From positions 124,001 to 188,000 of the forward strand of contig JBLIOE010000001.1 in NCBI GenBank assembly GCA_047639555.1: 64,000 bases of DNA. The letters run 5' to 3'. This DNA is from JAJRXC01 sp047639555 (lineage in GTDB: Bacteria > Actinomycetota > Acidimicrobiia > Acidimicrobiales > Aldehydirespiratoraceae). Both the position numbers and the translations under genes were made by a program. Of the stretch, positions 8,065 through 16,895 are shown piece by piece. Position 1 is the stretch's first letter, and each line of letters starts with the position of its first letter. The notes below the pieces were generated by a model. It was not told where the DNA came from, searched no databases, and saw nothing but the letters and a program-made list of their open reading frames with translations.

Positions 8065-9459
8065 TTAGCTGAGACCAACGCTCTCGAGCCCATAGCCCGC
8101 CGAGCCGTGCTCGGCGACATCGAGACCCATAACTTCTTCCTCTTCGTCGACACGCAGGCCGATCGTCTTGTCGATCGCGGTGAAGACGAGGAAGCTGGTG
8201 ATGCCGACCCACGCGATGACGATAACGACCATCAGCGCCTGCACCAGCAGCTGCTCAACACCGCCGCCGTAGATCAGGCCGACGTTCTCCTCGCCGAGGA
8301 ACGCATCGTCGTAGCGGCCGAAGACGCCAATCGAGAGCGTGCCCCAGATACCGCACACACCGTGGACGGCAATGGCGCCGACCGGATCGTCGATGCGGAT
8401 CTTGTCGAAGAACAGCACGGCGAACACGACGAGCATTCCGCCGATAAAGCCGATGACAAGCGCGGCCCACGGCTCAACCGTGCCGACGGGAGCGGTGATC
8501 GAGACCAAGCCCGCCAGTGCGCCGTTACCGGCCATCGCGACATCGGCAACCCCCGTCTTCAGGTAGACAACGATCGAGGCACCAATGACACCGGCTGCCG
8601 CGGCCATGAGCGTGTTCATCGCCAGGAACGAGAGGAGGCCATCAGCCGCCAGCTCCGAGCCGGCGTTGAAACCGAACCAACCGAACCAGAGGATGAAGAC
8701 ACCGATCACGGCAAAGCCCACGTTGTGACCCGGGATCGCCCGAGGCTCACCGTTGGGCCCGTATTTGCCGAGGCGTGGACCAAGGATCGCCGCACCAACA
8801 AGCGCAGCAACACCACCAGTGAGGTGCACGATGGTTGAACCGGCGAAGTCGGAGTAGACACGGCCACCAATGTTGATCTGAGCGATGAGACCGCCACCCC
8901 AGGTCCAGTGCACGACGACCGGGTAGATGAGCCCTGTCATGAAGGCCGAGAAAATGAGGTAGCCGGAGAACTTTGTCCGTTCCGCCATTGCTCCAGAAGC
9001 GATGGTGACGGCGGTTGCCGCGAACACGACCTGGAAGAAGAAGTTCGTCGCCGGAGAGAGACCCGCCGACATATCGAACAACGCATTCGGGTCGCCCGAG
9101 TCCTTGAAGAAGAAGTCGTTGAGACCGCCCCACCAGTGGCTATCGCTGGTGCCATAGGCGATGGACCAACCAATGATGAAGAAGGCCACGGCGCCAATCG
9201 CCATGTCGGCAAGGTTCTTCGCCATGATGTTGGCAATGTTCTTCGCCCGGGTCAGGCCCGCCTCCACGAAGGCGAACCCTGCCTGCATCAAGAAGACCAT
9301 CGCACCCGCGATGACGAGCCACAGGTTGTCCATGATCGCCTGCGTGTTTGCCGCAGCTTCGGCGACACCTTCGAGGGTCACATCGTCCTGGCCAAAGGCT
9401 GGGGCCGCCCAAAAGAGCGACCCCAAGATCAGCGCGACGGTAAGGCCCCGCTTCTTCAT
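8065..9459 (-). CDS. amt: Ammonium transporter (Amt/MEP/Rh family)
   Basis: A 464-residue inner-membrane ammonium channel. A cleavable-looking leader (MKKRGLTVALILGSLFW...AFG) precedes about eleven transmembrane helices. The two pore histidines are visible in STIVHLTGGVAALVGA and IAVHGVCGIWGTLSIG. The ATG at 9459 is set by GGGGAGA just upstream; a more distal ATG at 9483 is less likely. The C-terminal tail EEEEVMGLDVAEHG is the part that typically contacts PII proteins. No glnK follows here. An orphan winged-helix regulator lies directly upstream on the same strand. Confidence 0.96.
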   Translation of the reverse strand: MKKRGLTVALILGSLFWAAPAFGQDDVTLEGVAEAAANTQAIMDNLWLVIAGAMVFLMQAGFAFVEAGLTRAKNIANIMAKNLADMAIGAVAFFIIGWSIAYGTSDSHWWGGLNDFFFKDSGDPNALFDMSAGLSPATNFFFQVVFAATAVTIASGAMAERTKFSGYLIFSAFMTGLIYPVVVHWTWGGGLIAQINIGGRVYSDFAGSTIVHLTGGVAALVGAAILGPRLGKYGPNGEPRAIPGHNVGFAVIGVFILWFGWFGFNAGSELAADGLLSFLAMNTLMAAAAGVIGASIVVYLKTGVADVAMAGNGALAGLVSITAPVGTVEPWAALVIGFIGGMLVVFAVLFFDKIRIDDPVGAIAVHGVCGIWGTLSIGVFGRYDDAFLGEENVGLIYGGGVEQLLVQALMVVIVIAWVGITSFLVFTAIDKTIGLRVDEEEEVMGLDVAEHGSAGYGLESVGLS

Positions 9460-9500
9460 TGTTCTCCCCGTTATAAAGCGCACGTTCTTGTCCCTTCAGA

Positions 9501-9521
9501 CATCACTTGTTGACAGTGATG
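9501..9521. promoter_or_regulatory. Inverted repeat in the amt promoter region
   Basis: CATCACT-N7-AGTGATG, with perfect 7-bp arms, lies 42-62 bp upstream of the amt ATG. This size, spacing and placement fit a dimeric regulator's operator. It does not match the known actinobacterial GlnR box. The adjacent orphan regulator is the obvious candidate binder, by position only. Confidence 0.5.
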
Positions 9522-9597
9522 CGAAAGATACGGACGCCGGATTTCGGGATTGTTCGCCGAGTGTTACCGGTTGCAGGCCGTCGCGTCACGAGGCTGT

Positions 9598-9611
9598 GTC
9601 AGGTACCTGAC
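9598..9611. promoter_or_regulatory. 14-bp perfect palindrome between regulator gene and amt
   Basis: GTCAGGTACCTGAC is a perfect palindrome with no loop, placed 9 bp after the regulator's stop and about 140 bp upstream of the amt start. The lack of a loop argues against a terminator and for protein binding. Distinct in sequence from the neighbouring inverted repeat. Confidence 0.4.
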
Positions 9612-9620
9612 GGGGATCTT

Positions 9621-10112
9621 TCAGGCCCCAAGCGACTCGAGGAGATAACCCCGGGAACGCACAGTCCGGATTGACAGACCCGCCCCTTCGAGGCGACGCC
9701 GGAGCCTGAGCACATGCACGTCGAGCGCGTTGCGCGTGGCGTGACCACCCGGCCATCCCGCCTCGGACAGATCCTCGCGGCTCACGACGGAGCCGAAGGC
9801 ATCGATAAACATCTCGACTAGGCGAGCCTCCACCGGCGGAACCGTGGTGTGGGCTCCGTTGAACCGCACAACACCGTGCTCGTCCATCTCTGGGCTCTTC
9901 CGGCAGACGGCCTCAGCTCGACGCGACAGACCCTCGACGCGGGCACGCAAGTCTTCCTCCGGCGCCGGCACGCGAATCCAGTCCTCTAACTCGTCGGCCG
10001 TAACCGGCGGCGGCGCACCCTGGTCGACGAGGAGAAGCCGCGGCACGCGGCTCGACCGCAGCGAAGTCAGGCGATCTGCTTCACCCGGCCAACGAATCAG
10101 GCTGATGTCCAT
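9621..10112 (-). CDS. Orphan OmpR/PhoB-type winged-helix transcriptional regulator
   Basis: 163 residues from ATG 10112. The C-terminal half (about 75-160) is a Trans_reg_C winged helix: VRFNGAHTTVPPVEARLVEM, then the recognition region ATRNALDVHVLRLRRRLEGA and wing RTVRSRGYLLES. The N-terminal half is short and lacks the acidic pocket of a real receiver domain, so it is an atypical, probably phosphorylation-independent regulator. In actinobacteria the nitrogen regulator GlnR is also an atypical orphan of this family, and this gene sits upstream of amt, so a nitrogen role is plausible but inferred. An upstream GTG/ATG extension is open but unsupported. Confidence 0.8.
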   Translation of the reverse strand: MDISLIRWPGEADRLTSLRSSRVPRLLLVDQGAPPPVTADELEDWIRVPAPEEDLRARVEGLSRRAEAVCRKSPEMDEHGVVRFNGAHTTVPPVEARLVEMFIDAFGSVVSREDLSEAGWPGGHATRNALDVHVLRLRRRLEGAGLSIRTVRSRGYLLESLGA

Positions 10113-10136
10113 GCCGGCAGGCTGGCAGCCCTCGAT

Positions 10137-10155
10137 TTCACGATTGTTTCGTGAA
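10137..10155. promoter_or_regulatory. Inverted repeat between divergent regulator and Fe-S oxidoreductase genes
   Basis: TTCACGA-N5-TCGTGAA has perfect 7-bp arms in the shared divergent promoter region. It lies 25 bp upstream of the regulator start and 74 bp upstream of the Fe-S gene start. A typical size and place for an autoregulatory operator; binder unknown. Confidence 0.55.
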
Positions 10156-10228
10156 CATGAACCCACTATCTGAACGAACGGGGCTGGATGCGCCACCGAG
10201 TTACCGAGAGAGGTATCTTTACCTGGCC

Positions 10229-12514
10229 ATGAAATCGCGTATTAAGCCTCATCACCTCGTCATCGTGCTCGGTTGCGGAATCGCCCTGTTTACGGTCGGT
10301 TCCGGCATCGCTCCGATCTTCACCAACTGGCACGACGACAGTTCGGTGCAGCGTGAGGTGTTCGACAACATCCCGACGAGTGTGAAGGTCACCTTCTATA
10401 CCGTCATTCCACTGCTGCTGGTCTACGGGTCAGTGATGTTCGCCAACCGGGTGAAGAACTGGGAGCGCGGTCGCCCCGACAACCGTCGCACCACCATGAA
10501 AAACGTGAAGCGCCGCAGCGGCGACTTCCGCGCCGGTGTCTACATGAAGACGCTCATGCGTGAGCCGGGTGCCGGAATTATGCACTCGATGATCTACTTC
10601 GGGTTCCTGATCCTCCTCGGTGTCACCACGGTGCTTGAGGTCAACCATCAGCTGCCCGAGAGCGTAAAGTTCCTCCACGGCGACGTCTACCGCGGCTATG
10701 TGCTCGTGGGCGACGCGGCCGGCCTGATCTTCCTCGGCGGCATCATGATCGCCATCGTGCGCCGTTACGGCCCGTGGAACTGGCGCCCGTACCGCATCCG
10801 CATCAAGAGTAAGCCCGAACACATGGTGATTCTGGGCACCTTCCTGGCCATCTCCATCACCGGCTTCGGCGCCGAAATGTTCCGCATTGCCGAGCAGGGC
10901 CTGCCGGAATACGAGAAGTGGTCCTTCGTGGGCTACCCACTCGCCGACCTGGTCGATCAGTGGGACAACGTCGCCGGCTGGCATCAGGCCTGGTGGATTG
11001 CTCACGTCGTGAGCTTCATCGCCTTCCTGATCATCTTGCCGACCACGATGCTGCGTCACATGTTCACCTCACCGCTGAACATGTACCTCAAGGACAAGGA
11101 TCGTCCGAAGGGCGCCATGAAGCCGATGCCCGACCTCGTGTCTGGCGACACCGAACTCGAAACCTTCGGCGCTTCCGTCATCGAAGACTTCACCTGGAAG
11201 CAGCTGCTCGACACCGATGCCTGCACCATGTGCGGGCGCTGCACCTCCGTGTGCCCGGCCCACCTCACCGGTAAGTCGCTCGATCCGCGCGAGATCGTCC
11301 TCAAGACGGGCGAAGTCATGGCCCGCACCGGCGACCCTGCTGTCTCCCCGCCGCTCGGCGTCGACGACGACATCACCGTCCCGGCCAACTGGATGTTCGA
11401 CCGCATCACGCAAGAAGAACTCTGGGCCTGCACCTCGTGCAAGGCGTGCGACGAGATCTGCCCCGTCGACATCGAGATCCTCGACAAGATCCTCGACATG
11501 CGTCGTTACCTGACGCTGATGGAGTCGAATTTCCCAACCGAGCTTGGCCAGGCCTTCCGCTCAATGGAGAACTCCTCCAACCCGTGGGGCATGAGCCAGA
11601 GTGAACGTGGCGACTGGGCCAACGGCATGGACGGCATCAACATCATCGACGGGTCCAACCCGATCGAAGCCGAGTACCTCTACTGGGTCGGTTGCGCGGG
11701 TTCCTTCGACGACAAGAACAAGAAGGTCACCCAGTCGATGGCCAAGCTCATGCAGCGCGCCGGCGTCGACTTCGCAATCCTCGGCCCGTCCGAGAACTGC
11801 ACCGGCGACTCCGCCCGGCGATCCGGCAACGAGTACCTCTTCCAGATGCTCGCCAGCCAAAACATCGAGACGCTCAACAACATGGGTGTCAAAAAGATCG
11901 TCACGCAGTGCCCGCACTGCTTCAACACGCTGGCCAACGAGTACCCGCAGCTCGGCGGTCACTACGAAGTCGTGCACCACTCACAGTTCCTCGAGTGGCT
12001 CGTGGACCAGGGTCACCTCGACCTCGACGGTGCCGAACTCGAAGAGCGCGTCGTGTACCACGACAGCTGCTACCTCGGCCGCCACAACGACGTCTACATG
12101 GCGCCTCGTAAGGTGCTCGGCATGCTCGGTGGTATCGAGATCGTCGAAGCGGAGCGCAACGGCACCAAGGGCATGTGTTGTGGCGCCGGTGGCGCCCGCA
12201 TGTGGATGGAAGAGACCGTGGGCGAGAAGGTCAATGACGTGCGAGCGAGGGAGCTGGTCGAGACCGGCGCCACGCAGGTCGCCACGGCCTGTCCGTTCTG
12301 CTACGTGATGATGGACGACGGTGTGAAGGCCGCGGGTATGGAAGAAGATCAGGTCCGCGTGGCCGACATCGCCATCCACGTCCTCGGCGCCATCGAGACC
12401 GGCGAAGCCAAACGTGCCGATAGCGAACTCGCCTACCGAGCCGAGCAGGCCGAGCTGGCCAATGCTGCCATAGCCCAACAGAACAAGCCGGAGAACGGTC
12501 CCGTCGAAGACTGA
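10229..12514 (+). CDS. Membrane-bound Fe-S oxidoreductase with HdrD/GlpC-type CCG domains
   Basis: A 761-residue protein. The N-terminal third has several membrane helices resembling a b-type cytochrome/nitrate-reductase-gamma domain. Two [4Fe-4S] motifs follow (CTMCGRCTSVCP near 331, CTSCKACDEICP near 401). Then two CCG domains (YWVGCAG, CPHCFNT; YHDSCYLGR, GMCCGAGGAR, ATACPFCY), which bind a non-cubane cluster in heterodisulfide-reductase-like proteins. Mycobacterial Rv0338c-type proteins share this plan. It likely passes electrons between a cytosolic dehydrogenase (for example electron-transfer flavoprotein) and quinone. Start: ATG at 10229 gives a good N-terminal helix; a start at 10151 would cross the operator. 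Confidence 0.88.
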   Translation: MKSRIKPHHLVIVLGCGIALFTVGSGIAPIFTNWHDDSSVQREVFDNIPTSVKVTFYTVIPLLLVYGSVMFANRVKNWERGRPDNRRTTMKNVKRRSGDFRAGVYMKTLMREPGAGIMHSMIYFGFLILLGVTTVLEVNHQLPESVKFLHGDVYRGYVLVGDAAGLIFLGGIMIAIVRRYGPWNWRPYRIRIKSKPEHMVILGTFLAISITGFGAEMFRIAEQGLPEYEKWSFVGYPLADLVDQWDNVAGWHQAWWIAHVVSFIAFLIILPTTMLRHMFTSPLNMYLKDKDRPKGAMKPMPDLVSGDTELETFGASVIEDFTWKQLLDTDACTMCGRCTSVCPAHLTGKSLDPREIVLKTGEVMARTGDPAVSPPLGVDDDITVPANWMFDRITQEELWACTSCKACDEICPVDIEILDKILDMRRYLTLMESNFPTELGQAFRSMENSSNPWGMSQSERGDWANGMDGINIIDGSNPIEAEYLYWVGCAGSFDDKNKKVTQSMAKLMQRAGVDFAILGPSENCTGDSARRSGNEYLFQMLASQNIETLNNMGVKKIVTQCPHCFNTLANEYPQLGGHYEVVHHSQFLEWLVDQGHLDLDGAELEERVVYHDSCYLGRHNDVYMAPRKVLGMLGGIEIVEAERNGTKGMCCGAGGARMWMEETVGEKVNDVRARELVETGATQVATACPFCYVMMDDGVKAAGMEEDQVRVADIAIHVLGAIETGEAKRADSELAYRAEQAELANAAIAQQNKPENGPVED

Positions 12515-12530
12515 GGTCCGATCTGGCGAT

Positions 12531-13142
12531 ATGTTCGACGACGTGAGTGACTCGCCGACGATCCTGGTGATCGACAACTACGACTCGTTCGTCTACATCC
12601 TCGTGCAGTACCTCGGCGAGCTTGGAGCGACGCCGGTCGTGTACCGCCACGATGAGATCGATCTCGACGGCATCCGAGCGCTCGACCCCGACGGGATCCT
12701 GATCTCACCGGGGCCGGGCACGCCCGATGATTCTGGCGTCTCGATGGCCGTTCTCGAAGAGCTGAAGGGGTCGGTGCCGATCTTCGGTGTCTGCCTAGGC
12801 ATGCAGTGCATGGGCCAGGCCTTCGGCGGCGATGTCATCCGGGCGCCCGAAGTGATGCACGGCAAGACCTCGTTTGTTCGCCACGAAAACATCGGCGTCT
12901 TCGCGGGTCTGCCGAACCCCGTCGAGGCGACGCGCTATCACTCGCTGATCGTGGACCGGGCCACGCTGCCCGACACGCTCGAGATCACCGCCGAGACCAA
13001 CGAGGGCCTAATCATGGGCCTGCGCCATCGCGAGTTCGATGTCGAGGGTGTGCAGTTCCACCCTGAGTCAGTGCTCACCAACGCGGGCCACGACCTGCTG
13101 AAGAACTTCCTCGCCCGCTGCGGCGACACCGCCGCAGCCTGA
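12531..13142 (+). CDS. trpG/pabA: Glutamine amidotransferase subunit of anthranilate/aminodeoxychorismate synthase
   Basis: 203-residue class I glutamine amidotransferase that supplies ammonia to the chorismate-using partner. NYDSFVY begins the domain; the nucleophile Cys is in GVCLGMQCMGQAFGG; the His-Glu pair is in VQFHPESVLT. Length is normal. The partner TrpE/PabB gene is not in the window, so tryptophan versus folate cannot be decided. Its TGA ends exactly one base before the convergent pknB stop begins, leaving no intergenic space. The N-terminal DDVSDSP extension is poorly conserved. Confidence 0.93.
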   Translation: MFDDVSDSPTILVIDNYDSFVYILVQYLGELGATPVVYRHDEIDLDGIRALDPDGILISPGPGTPDDSGVSMAVLEELKGSVPIFGVCLGMQCMGQAFGGDVIRAPEVMHGKTSFVRHENIGVFAGLPNPVEATRYHSLIVDRATLPDTLEITAETNEGLIMGLRHREFDVEGVQFHPESVLTNAGHDLLKNFLARCGDTAAA

Positions 13143-15266
13143 CTACTCGGCCGGCAGAGTCGTCGGCGCCACGGTGGTTGTGGTGGTCGTTGTTGTCGTG
13201 GTAGTCGTTGGCTCGGGGCCCGCCTCACCAACGACGATCACGACCTCCGAACCAATGTCGACTTCGGTGAAGTTCGCCGGGGTCTGACTGATCACGAGAC
13301 CCACAAGCGGATCACCAAAGGGCACTACCTGGCGTCGGACAACGGGTTCGAGGCCCTGCGATCGAAGGAGGACCACGGCGTTGTCGGCAAACAAGCTGAC
13401 TGTCGCAGGAACCTGTACCTGAGGCACGCCGTCCGACCAGTAGATAGTGACGAGTGAACCCTTGGTGACGAGCGTGTCAGCCTCGGGTTCGGTGCGGGTG
13501 ACCTTGTCGGCCTCGATCTCCTCAGAGGACTCGCGCACGGCTTCGCCGTCAACGTTAAGATCCAGGGCCTGCAGCGCCGTGATGGCGTTGGTGATGCTCA
13601 TTCCCTCGAGATCGGGGATGGGCACACGTTCGGGGCCTATCGACACACGAATCTCGACCGGTTCGTCGAGCGGGTGGGCCGTGCCAGGAACCGGCGACTG
13701 ACCGATCACGGTGCCACGCTCTTGAATATTGGGCGTGGGCTCGACGGTGGTTGTGTAGCCGAGCGCATTGAGGGCGTCGATCGCTTCTTGCTGGGTCATG
13801 CCGATCAGAGGGGGCACGGTTATCGCCTCGCCAGTGCTGACGATCAGCGTCACCTCTTCACCCGGATCGAGCCGCTGGCCGGCCGGGGGCGCCTGGTCGA
13901 AGACCTCGCCGGCGCGGATCGACGAGTTCTGCCGTTCGGTGATGACCGGCACGAGCTGAAGTTCGCGCAGCGCGGCCTCGGCGTCGGCCACCTGCAGCGT
14001 GCGGAGGTTGGGAACGTCGACCTTCTCGATCACGGCCGGCTCTTCGCCGTCGTCGCCGCCGTCGAACAAGCCGAGCTCGTTGACAAAGGCGATCGTGAGG
14101 AAGCCGAGAACAAAGATCAGAAGGCCGAGGCCAACGACAAGGCCGACCGTGCGCTTCCAGTCGTTGGACTCCGAGGGAGCGTCGTCGTAGTACTCGCCCG
14201 CCGCGTACTGCGCTGCGAGCGTGTTGGGGTCCATCGCGAGACCAGGTTGCGCGGGAACTGTCGCTGGTGTCGCCGCCGGAATCACGGCCGGAAGGGCGGC
14301 CGCAGGGGTGACCGGTTGGACGATGGTGGGGTCGACGGCCGGTGGGGCGGCGCTCGCCGGCTCCGGAGTGGCAGCTGCAGCACCGGCGGCCGTGCCGGCA
14401 GTAGCCGCTCCGGCTGCTCCGGGGACCTGATGCGCGCCAGCGAGGTAACGACCCAGATCCGACCGAAGGTCGTCGGCCGTGGGGTAACGATTTGCTGGGT
14501 TCTTCGCCAGCAGCTTCATCGTGATCGCGTTAAGCGACTTCGCGACGGTGACACCGCGCTCGATGAGCGTGTCGGGCCGTTCTTGCACGTGCTTGTAGGC
14601 GACGGCGACTGGCGTCTCGGCCTGGAATGGCGGCACGCCGGCCAGCATTTCGTAGAGAACAACACCGAGGGAGTAGAGATCGCTTCGCCCGTCGACCTGT
14701 TTGCCTTGTGCCTGCTCCGGCGAGAAGTACGTGGCGGTGCCCATGACGGAACCGTGTTGGGTGAGTCCGGCATCGGTGCCGCCTGCGAGGGCGGTGGCGA
14801 TGCCGAAGTCGGCGACCTTCACGGCGCCGCCGTCGGAAACCAAGATGTTACCGAGCTTCACGTCGCGGTGAACAAGGCCGGCCTGGTGCGCCGTCGCAAG
14901 CGCTGAGGCGACGTCGGCCGCGATCTCCGCGGCCCGATCCGCCTGCAACGGCCCAGTGGACCGCAGCACGTCGGACATGCTTCGCCCAGAGACATACTCC
15001 ATGACGATGTAGTAGGTGCCGCGCTCTTGGCCCCAATCGTAGATACCTACGATGTTCGGGTGGTTGAGGTTGGCCGCGGCTTGAGCCTCTCGGCGGAAGC
15101 GCTCGACGAAGTTGGGATCGTTAGCGAACTCGGGGAAGAGTACCTTGAGCGCGACCTCGCGGTCGAGCAAATCATCCCGCGCGAGATAGACGTCAGCCAT
15201 CCCGCCACGAGCGATGTGGCGCAGTAGTTCGTAGCGTCCGTTGAAGACGGTGGGGCCCTGATCGGA
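13143..15266 (-). CDS. pknB: Ser/Thr protein kinase PknB with four PASTA domains
   Basis: A 707-residue membrane kinase controlling growth and cell-wall synthesis. The kinase domain (about 12-275) shows GGMADVY, the ATP lysine in VALKVL (K42), HRDVKLGNIL and DFG, and the activation-loop end ATYFSPEQ. A Pro/Ala-rich linker and one transmembrane helix (about 375-397) lead to four extracellular PASTA repeats, which bind muropeptides/lipid II in relatives. The extreme C-terminus is a run of 12 threonines then VAPTTLPAE, unusual and low-complexity. Last gene of the fhaA-fhaB-pstP-rodA-pbpA-pknB block. An alternative start at 15299 is open. Confidence 0.96.
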   Translation of the reverse strand, partial: SDQGPTVFNGRYELLRHIARGGMADVYLARDDLLDREVALKVLFPEFANDPNFVERFRREAQAAANLNHPNIVGIYDWGQERGTYYIVMEYVSGRSMSDVLRSTGPLQADRAAEIAADVASALATAHQAGLVHRDVKLGNILVSDGGAVKVADFGIATALAGGTDAGLTQHGSVMGTATYFSPEQAQGKQVDGRSDLYSLGVVLYEMLAGVPPFQAETPVAVAYKHVQERPDTLIERGVTVAKSLNAITMKLLAKNPANRYPTADDLRSDLGRYLAGAHQVPGAAGAATAGTAAGAAAATPEPASAAPPAVDPTIVQPVTPAAALPAVIPAATPATVPAQPGLAMDPNTLAAQYAAGEYYDDAPSESNDWKRTVGLVVGLGLLIFVLGFLTIAFVNELGLFDGGDDGEEPAVIEKVDVPNLRTLQVADAEAALRELQLVPVITERQNSSIRAGEVFDQAPPAGQRLDPGEEVTLIVSTGEAITVPPLIGMTQQEAIDALNALGYTTTVEPTPNIQERGTVIGQSPVPGTAHPLDEPVEIRVSIGPERVPIPDLEGMSITNAITALQALDLNVDGEAVRESSEEIEADKVTRTEPEADTLVTKGSLVTIYWSDGVPQVQVPATVSLFADNAVVLLRSQGLEPVVRRQVVPFGDPLVGLVISQTPANFTEVDIGSEVVIVVGEAGPEPTTTTTTTTTTTTVAPTTLPAE

Positions 15267-15314
15267 CATGACAGCAGATCCTAACTGCGACTGGTCCACA
15301 GACCGTTGCAGCTC

Positions 15315-16895
15315 CTAATTCGCGATTCCGAAGGCCGCTCGGATGACTGCTCGTGCGATCGGCGCCGCGACCGTGCCGCCGGTCTGTTCCGATGCCCCAG
15401 GTTGGGCTTCGACAAGCACGGCAACGGCGATTTCGGCCTGCGCACCCGGCCGACCGGCGAAGCCAACGACCCACGCGTGGCTATTGGGCGGCTCGGTGCC
15501 GAGCTGGGCGGTACCCGTCTTTCCGCCGACCTCCAGGCCATCAACTCGCATGTTCCGCGCGGTGCCGTTCTCGGCAACATTCACCATCGCCTCTTGCAAC
15601 AGACTGGCCGCCGTCGGCGAAGTGGCCCTGCGCCACAGTTTGGGTTCGATGGTTTCGTACAGTGAACCGTCGGCTTGTTGGACTTCGGCCACGACATGCG
15701 GGGTCATGATCTGGCCACCGTTGGCAATACCCGCTGCGACCATCGCCATCTGCAATGGGGTGGCCTTCACATCGTTCTGGCCGATCGCGGTTTGGGCGAG
15801 GATTGCCGAGTTCTCATGAATCGGCGTGTCGCCATTGGGCAAGATCGGCCCGTCGCTCTCGACCGGGTCGATGCCCTCCGGGAGGAAGTCTTCGGCCCGA
15901 TAGAAATCGACGTCGGCCAGTCGGGCGCCATAATCGGCCGGAAAGACCGAGGTCGCCGCGTTCGGCAAGTCGATTGGTGATGGCTGGTTGAAGCCAAAAT
16001 TCTCGGCTGTTCGCGTCAACGCATCGGGACCAACCCATTCCGCGCCGATCTCCGCGAAGGCGGTGTTGCACGATCGCTGGAGCAAGAGGAGGAGGTCGCC
16101 ACCGCAAGTCGCACCGCCAAAGTTGCGAATGGGCGACCCCGAAGGCAGCGGTTCGTAGACGGCGGCATCGGGCCAAATCGGCGCGGTGAGGCTGATCCCG
16201 GCATAGTCGATCGCGGCCGCCGCCGTCACCAACTTGAAGGTGGACCCGGGGAAGAAGATTTCCCGATACGCCTTGGCCAGCAGCGGATCATCGGGGTCGT
16301 CGAGCAGCGCCTGATAGTTGGCGTTGACCGCAGGGCCATCAATTCCTGACAACTCGTTAGGGTCGAAGCTCGGATAGGTCCACATCGCGAGCACCGCGCC
16401 GGTGCGAGGATCCAGGGCCACGACCGAACCGCGGGTTTCGCCAAGTGCCTCGACGGCCGCCTGTTGTATGTCGTCTCGAAGAGTCATGACGACAGTGCCG
16501 GTGGTGTCCCGCTCAACGAACAGGTCACGGACCGAATCGAACTGCTGGTCGAGTCGTTCGCCGGCGAGTTGTTCGTTGTACTCCCGCTCGAGTCCGAATG
16601 ATCCCTGGTTGAACGACTGATAGCCAACAACATGGGCGTAACGCTTGTCCGTCGGGTACATCCGGCGGAAGTCGATGTCGCCGTTGTCGACGGGCACGGA
16701 GAAGGCCGCCACCACACCATCGGCGGTGAGTATTTCACCCCGTTGCTCGCCGTAGGCACGGAGCTGCGGACGGACGTTGCCCACGTGTTCGGTGTACTCC
16801 TCGGCCTGAAGGAACTGCACCCGATTGAGCATGCCGAACAGCAACGTGTACAAAACTATGAAGGCCACGCCGAGCCGCCGAATTCGAACGTTCAC
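15315..16895 (-). CDS. pbpA: Class B penicillin-binding protein PbpA (transpeptidase)
   Basis: A 526-residue D,D-transpeptidase that cross-links peptidoglycan. One N-terminal membrane anchor (about 7-30), a dimerisation region, then the catalytic domain with all three motifs: SxxK in PGSTFKL (S218), SxN as SCN (275-277) and KTG in GGKTGTAQ (459-461). The GTG start overlaps the rodA stop (GTGA). In mycobacteria PbpA is required for septation and is a PknB substrate; this is family knowledge. Length is close to the mycobacterial protein. Confidence 0.96.
   Translation of the reverse strand: MNVRIRRLGVAFIVLYTLLFGMLNRVQFLQAEEYTEHVGNVRPQLRAYGEQRGEILTADGVVAAFSVPVDNGDIDFRRMYPTDKRYAHVVGYQSFNQGSFGLEREYNEQLAGERLDQQFDSVRDLFVERDTTGTVVMTLRDDIQQAAVEALGETRGSVVALDPRTGAVLAMWTYPSFDPNELSGIDGPAVNANYQALLDDPDDPLLAKAYREIFFPGSTFKLVTAAAAIDYAGISLTAPIWPDAAVYEPLPSGSPIRNFGGATCGGDLLLLLQRSCNTAFAEIGAEWVGPDALTRTAENFGFNQPSPIDLPNAATSVFPADYGARLADVDFYRAEDFLPEGIDPVESDGPILPNGDTPIHENSAILAQTAIGQNDVKATPLQMAMVAAGIANGGQIMTPHVVAEVQQADGSLYETIEPKLWRRATSPTAASLLQEAMVNVAENGTARNMRVDGLEVGGKTGTAQLGTEPPNSHAWVVGFAGRPGAQAEIAVAVLVEAQPGASEQTGGTVAAPIARAVIRAAFGIAN

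Noticed and set aside
9501..9521. GlnR box upstream of amt
   Set aside because: The half-sites do not follow the GTnAC/GAAAC pattern of known actinobacterial GlnR sites, so only a generic operator is reported.
13143..13210. PknB poly-threonine C-terminus as a frameshift artefact
   Set aside because: The ACC/ACN run stays in frame after the fourth PASTA repeat and ends in a normal stop; Thr-rich tails occur on surface-exposed termini in this genome (also in both lipoproteins).
13674..14906. 410-codon frame antisense to pknB
   Set aside because: Arg/Gly-rich shadow; pknB on the other strand has complete kinase and PASTA motifs.
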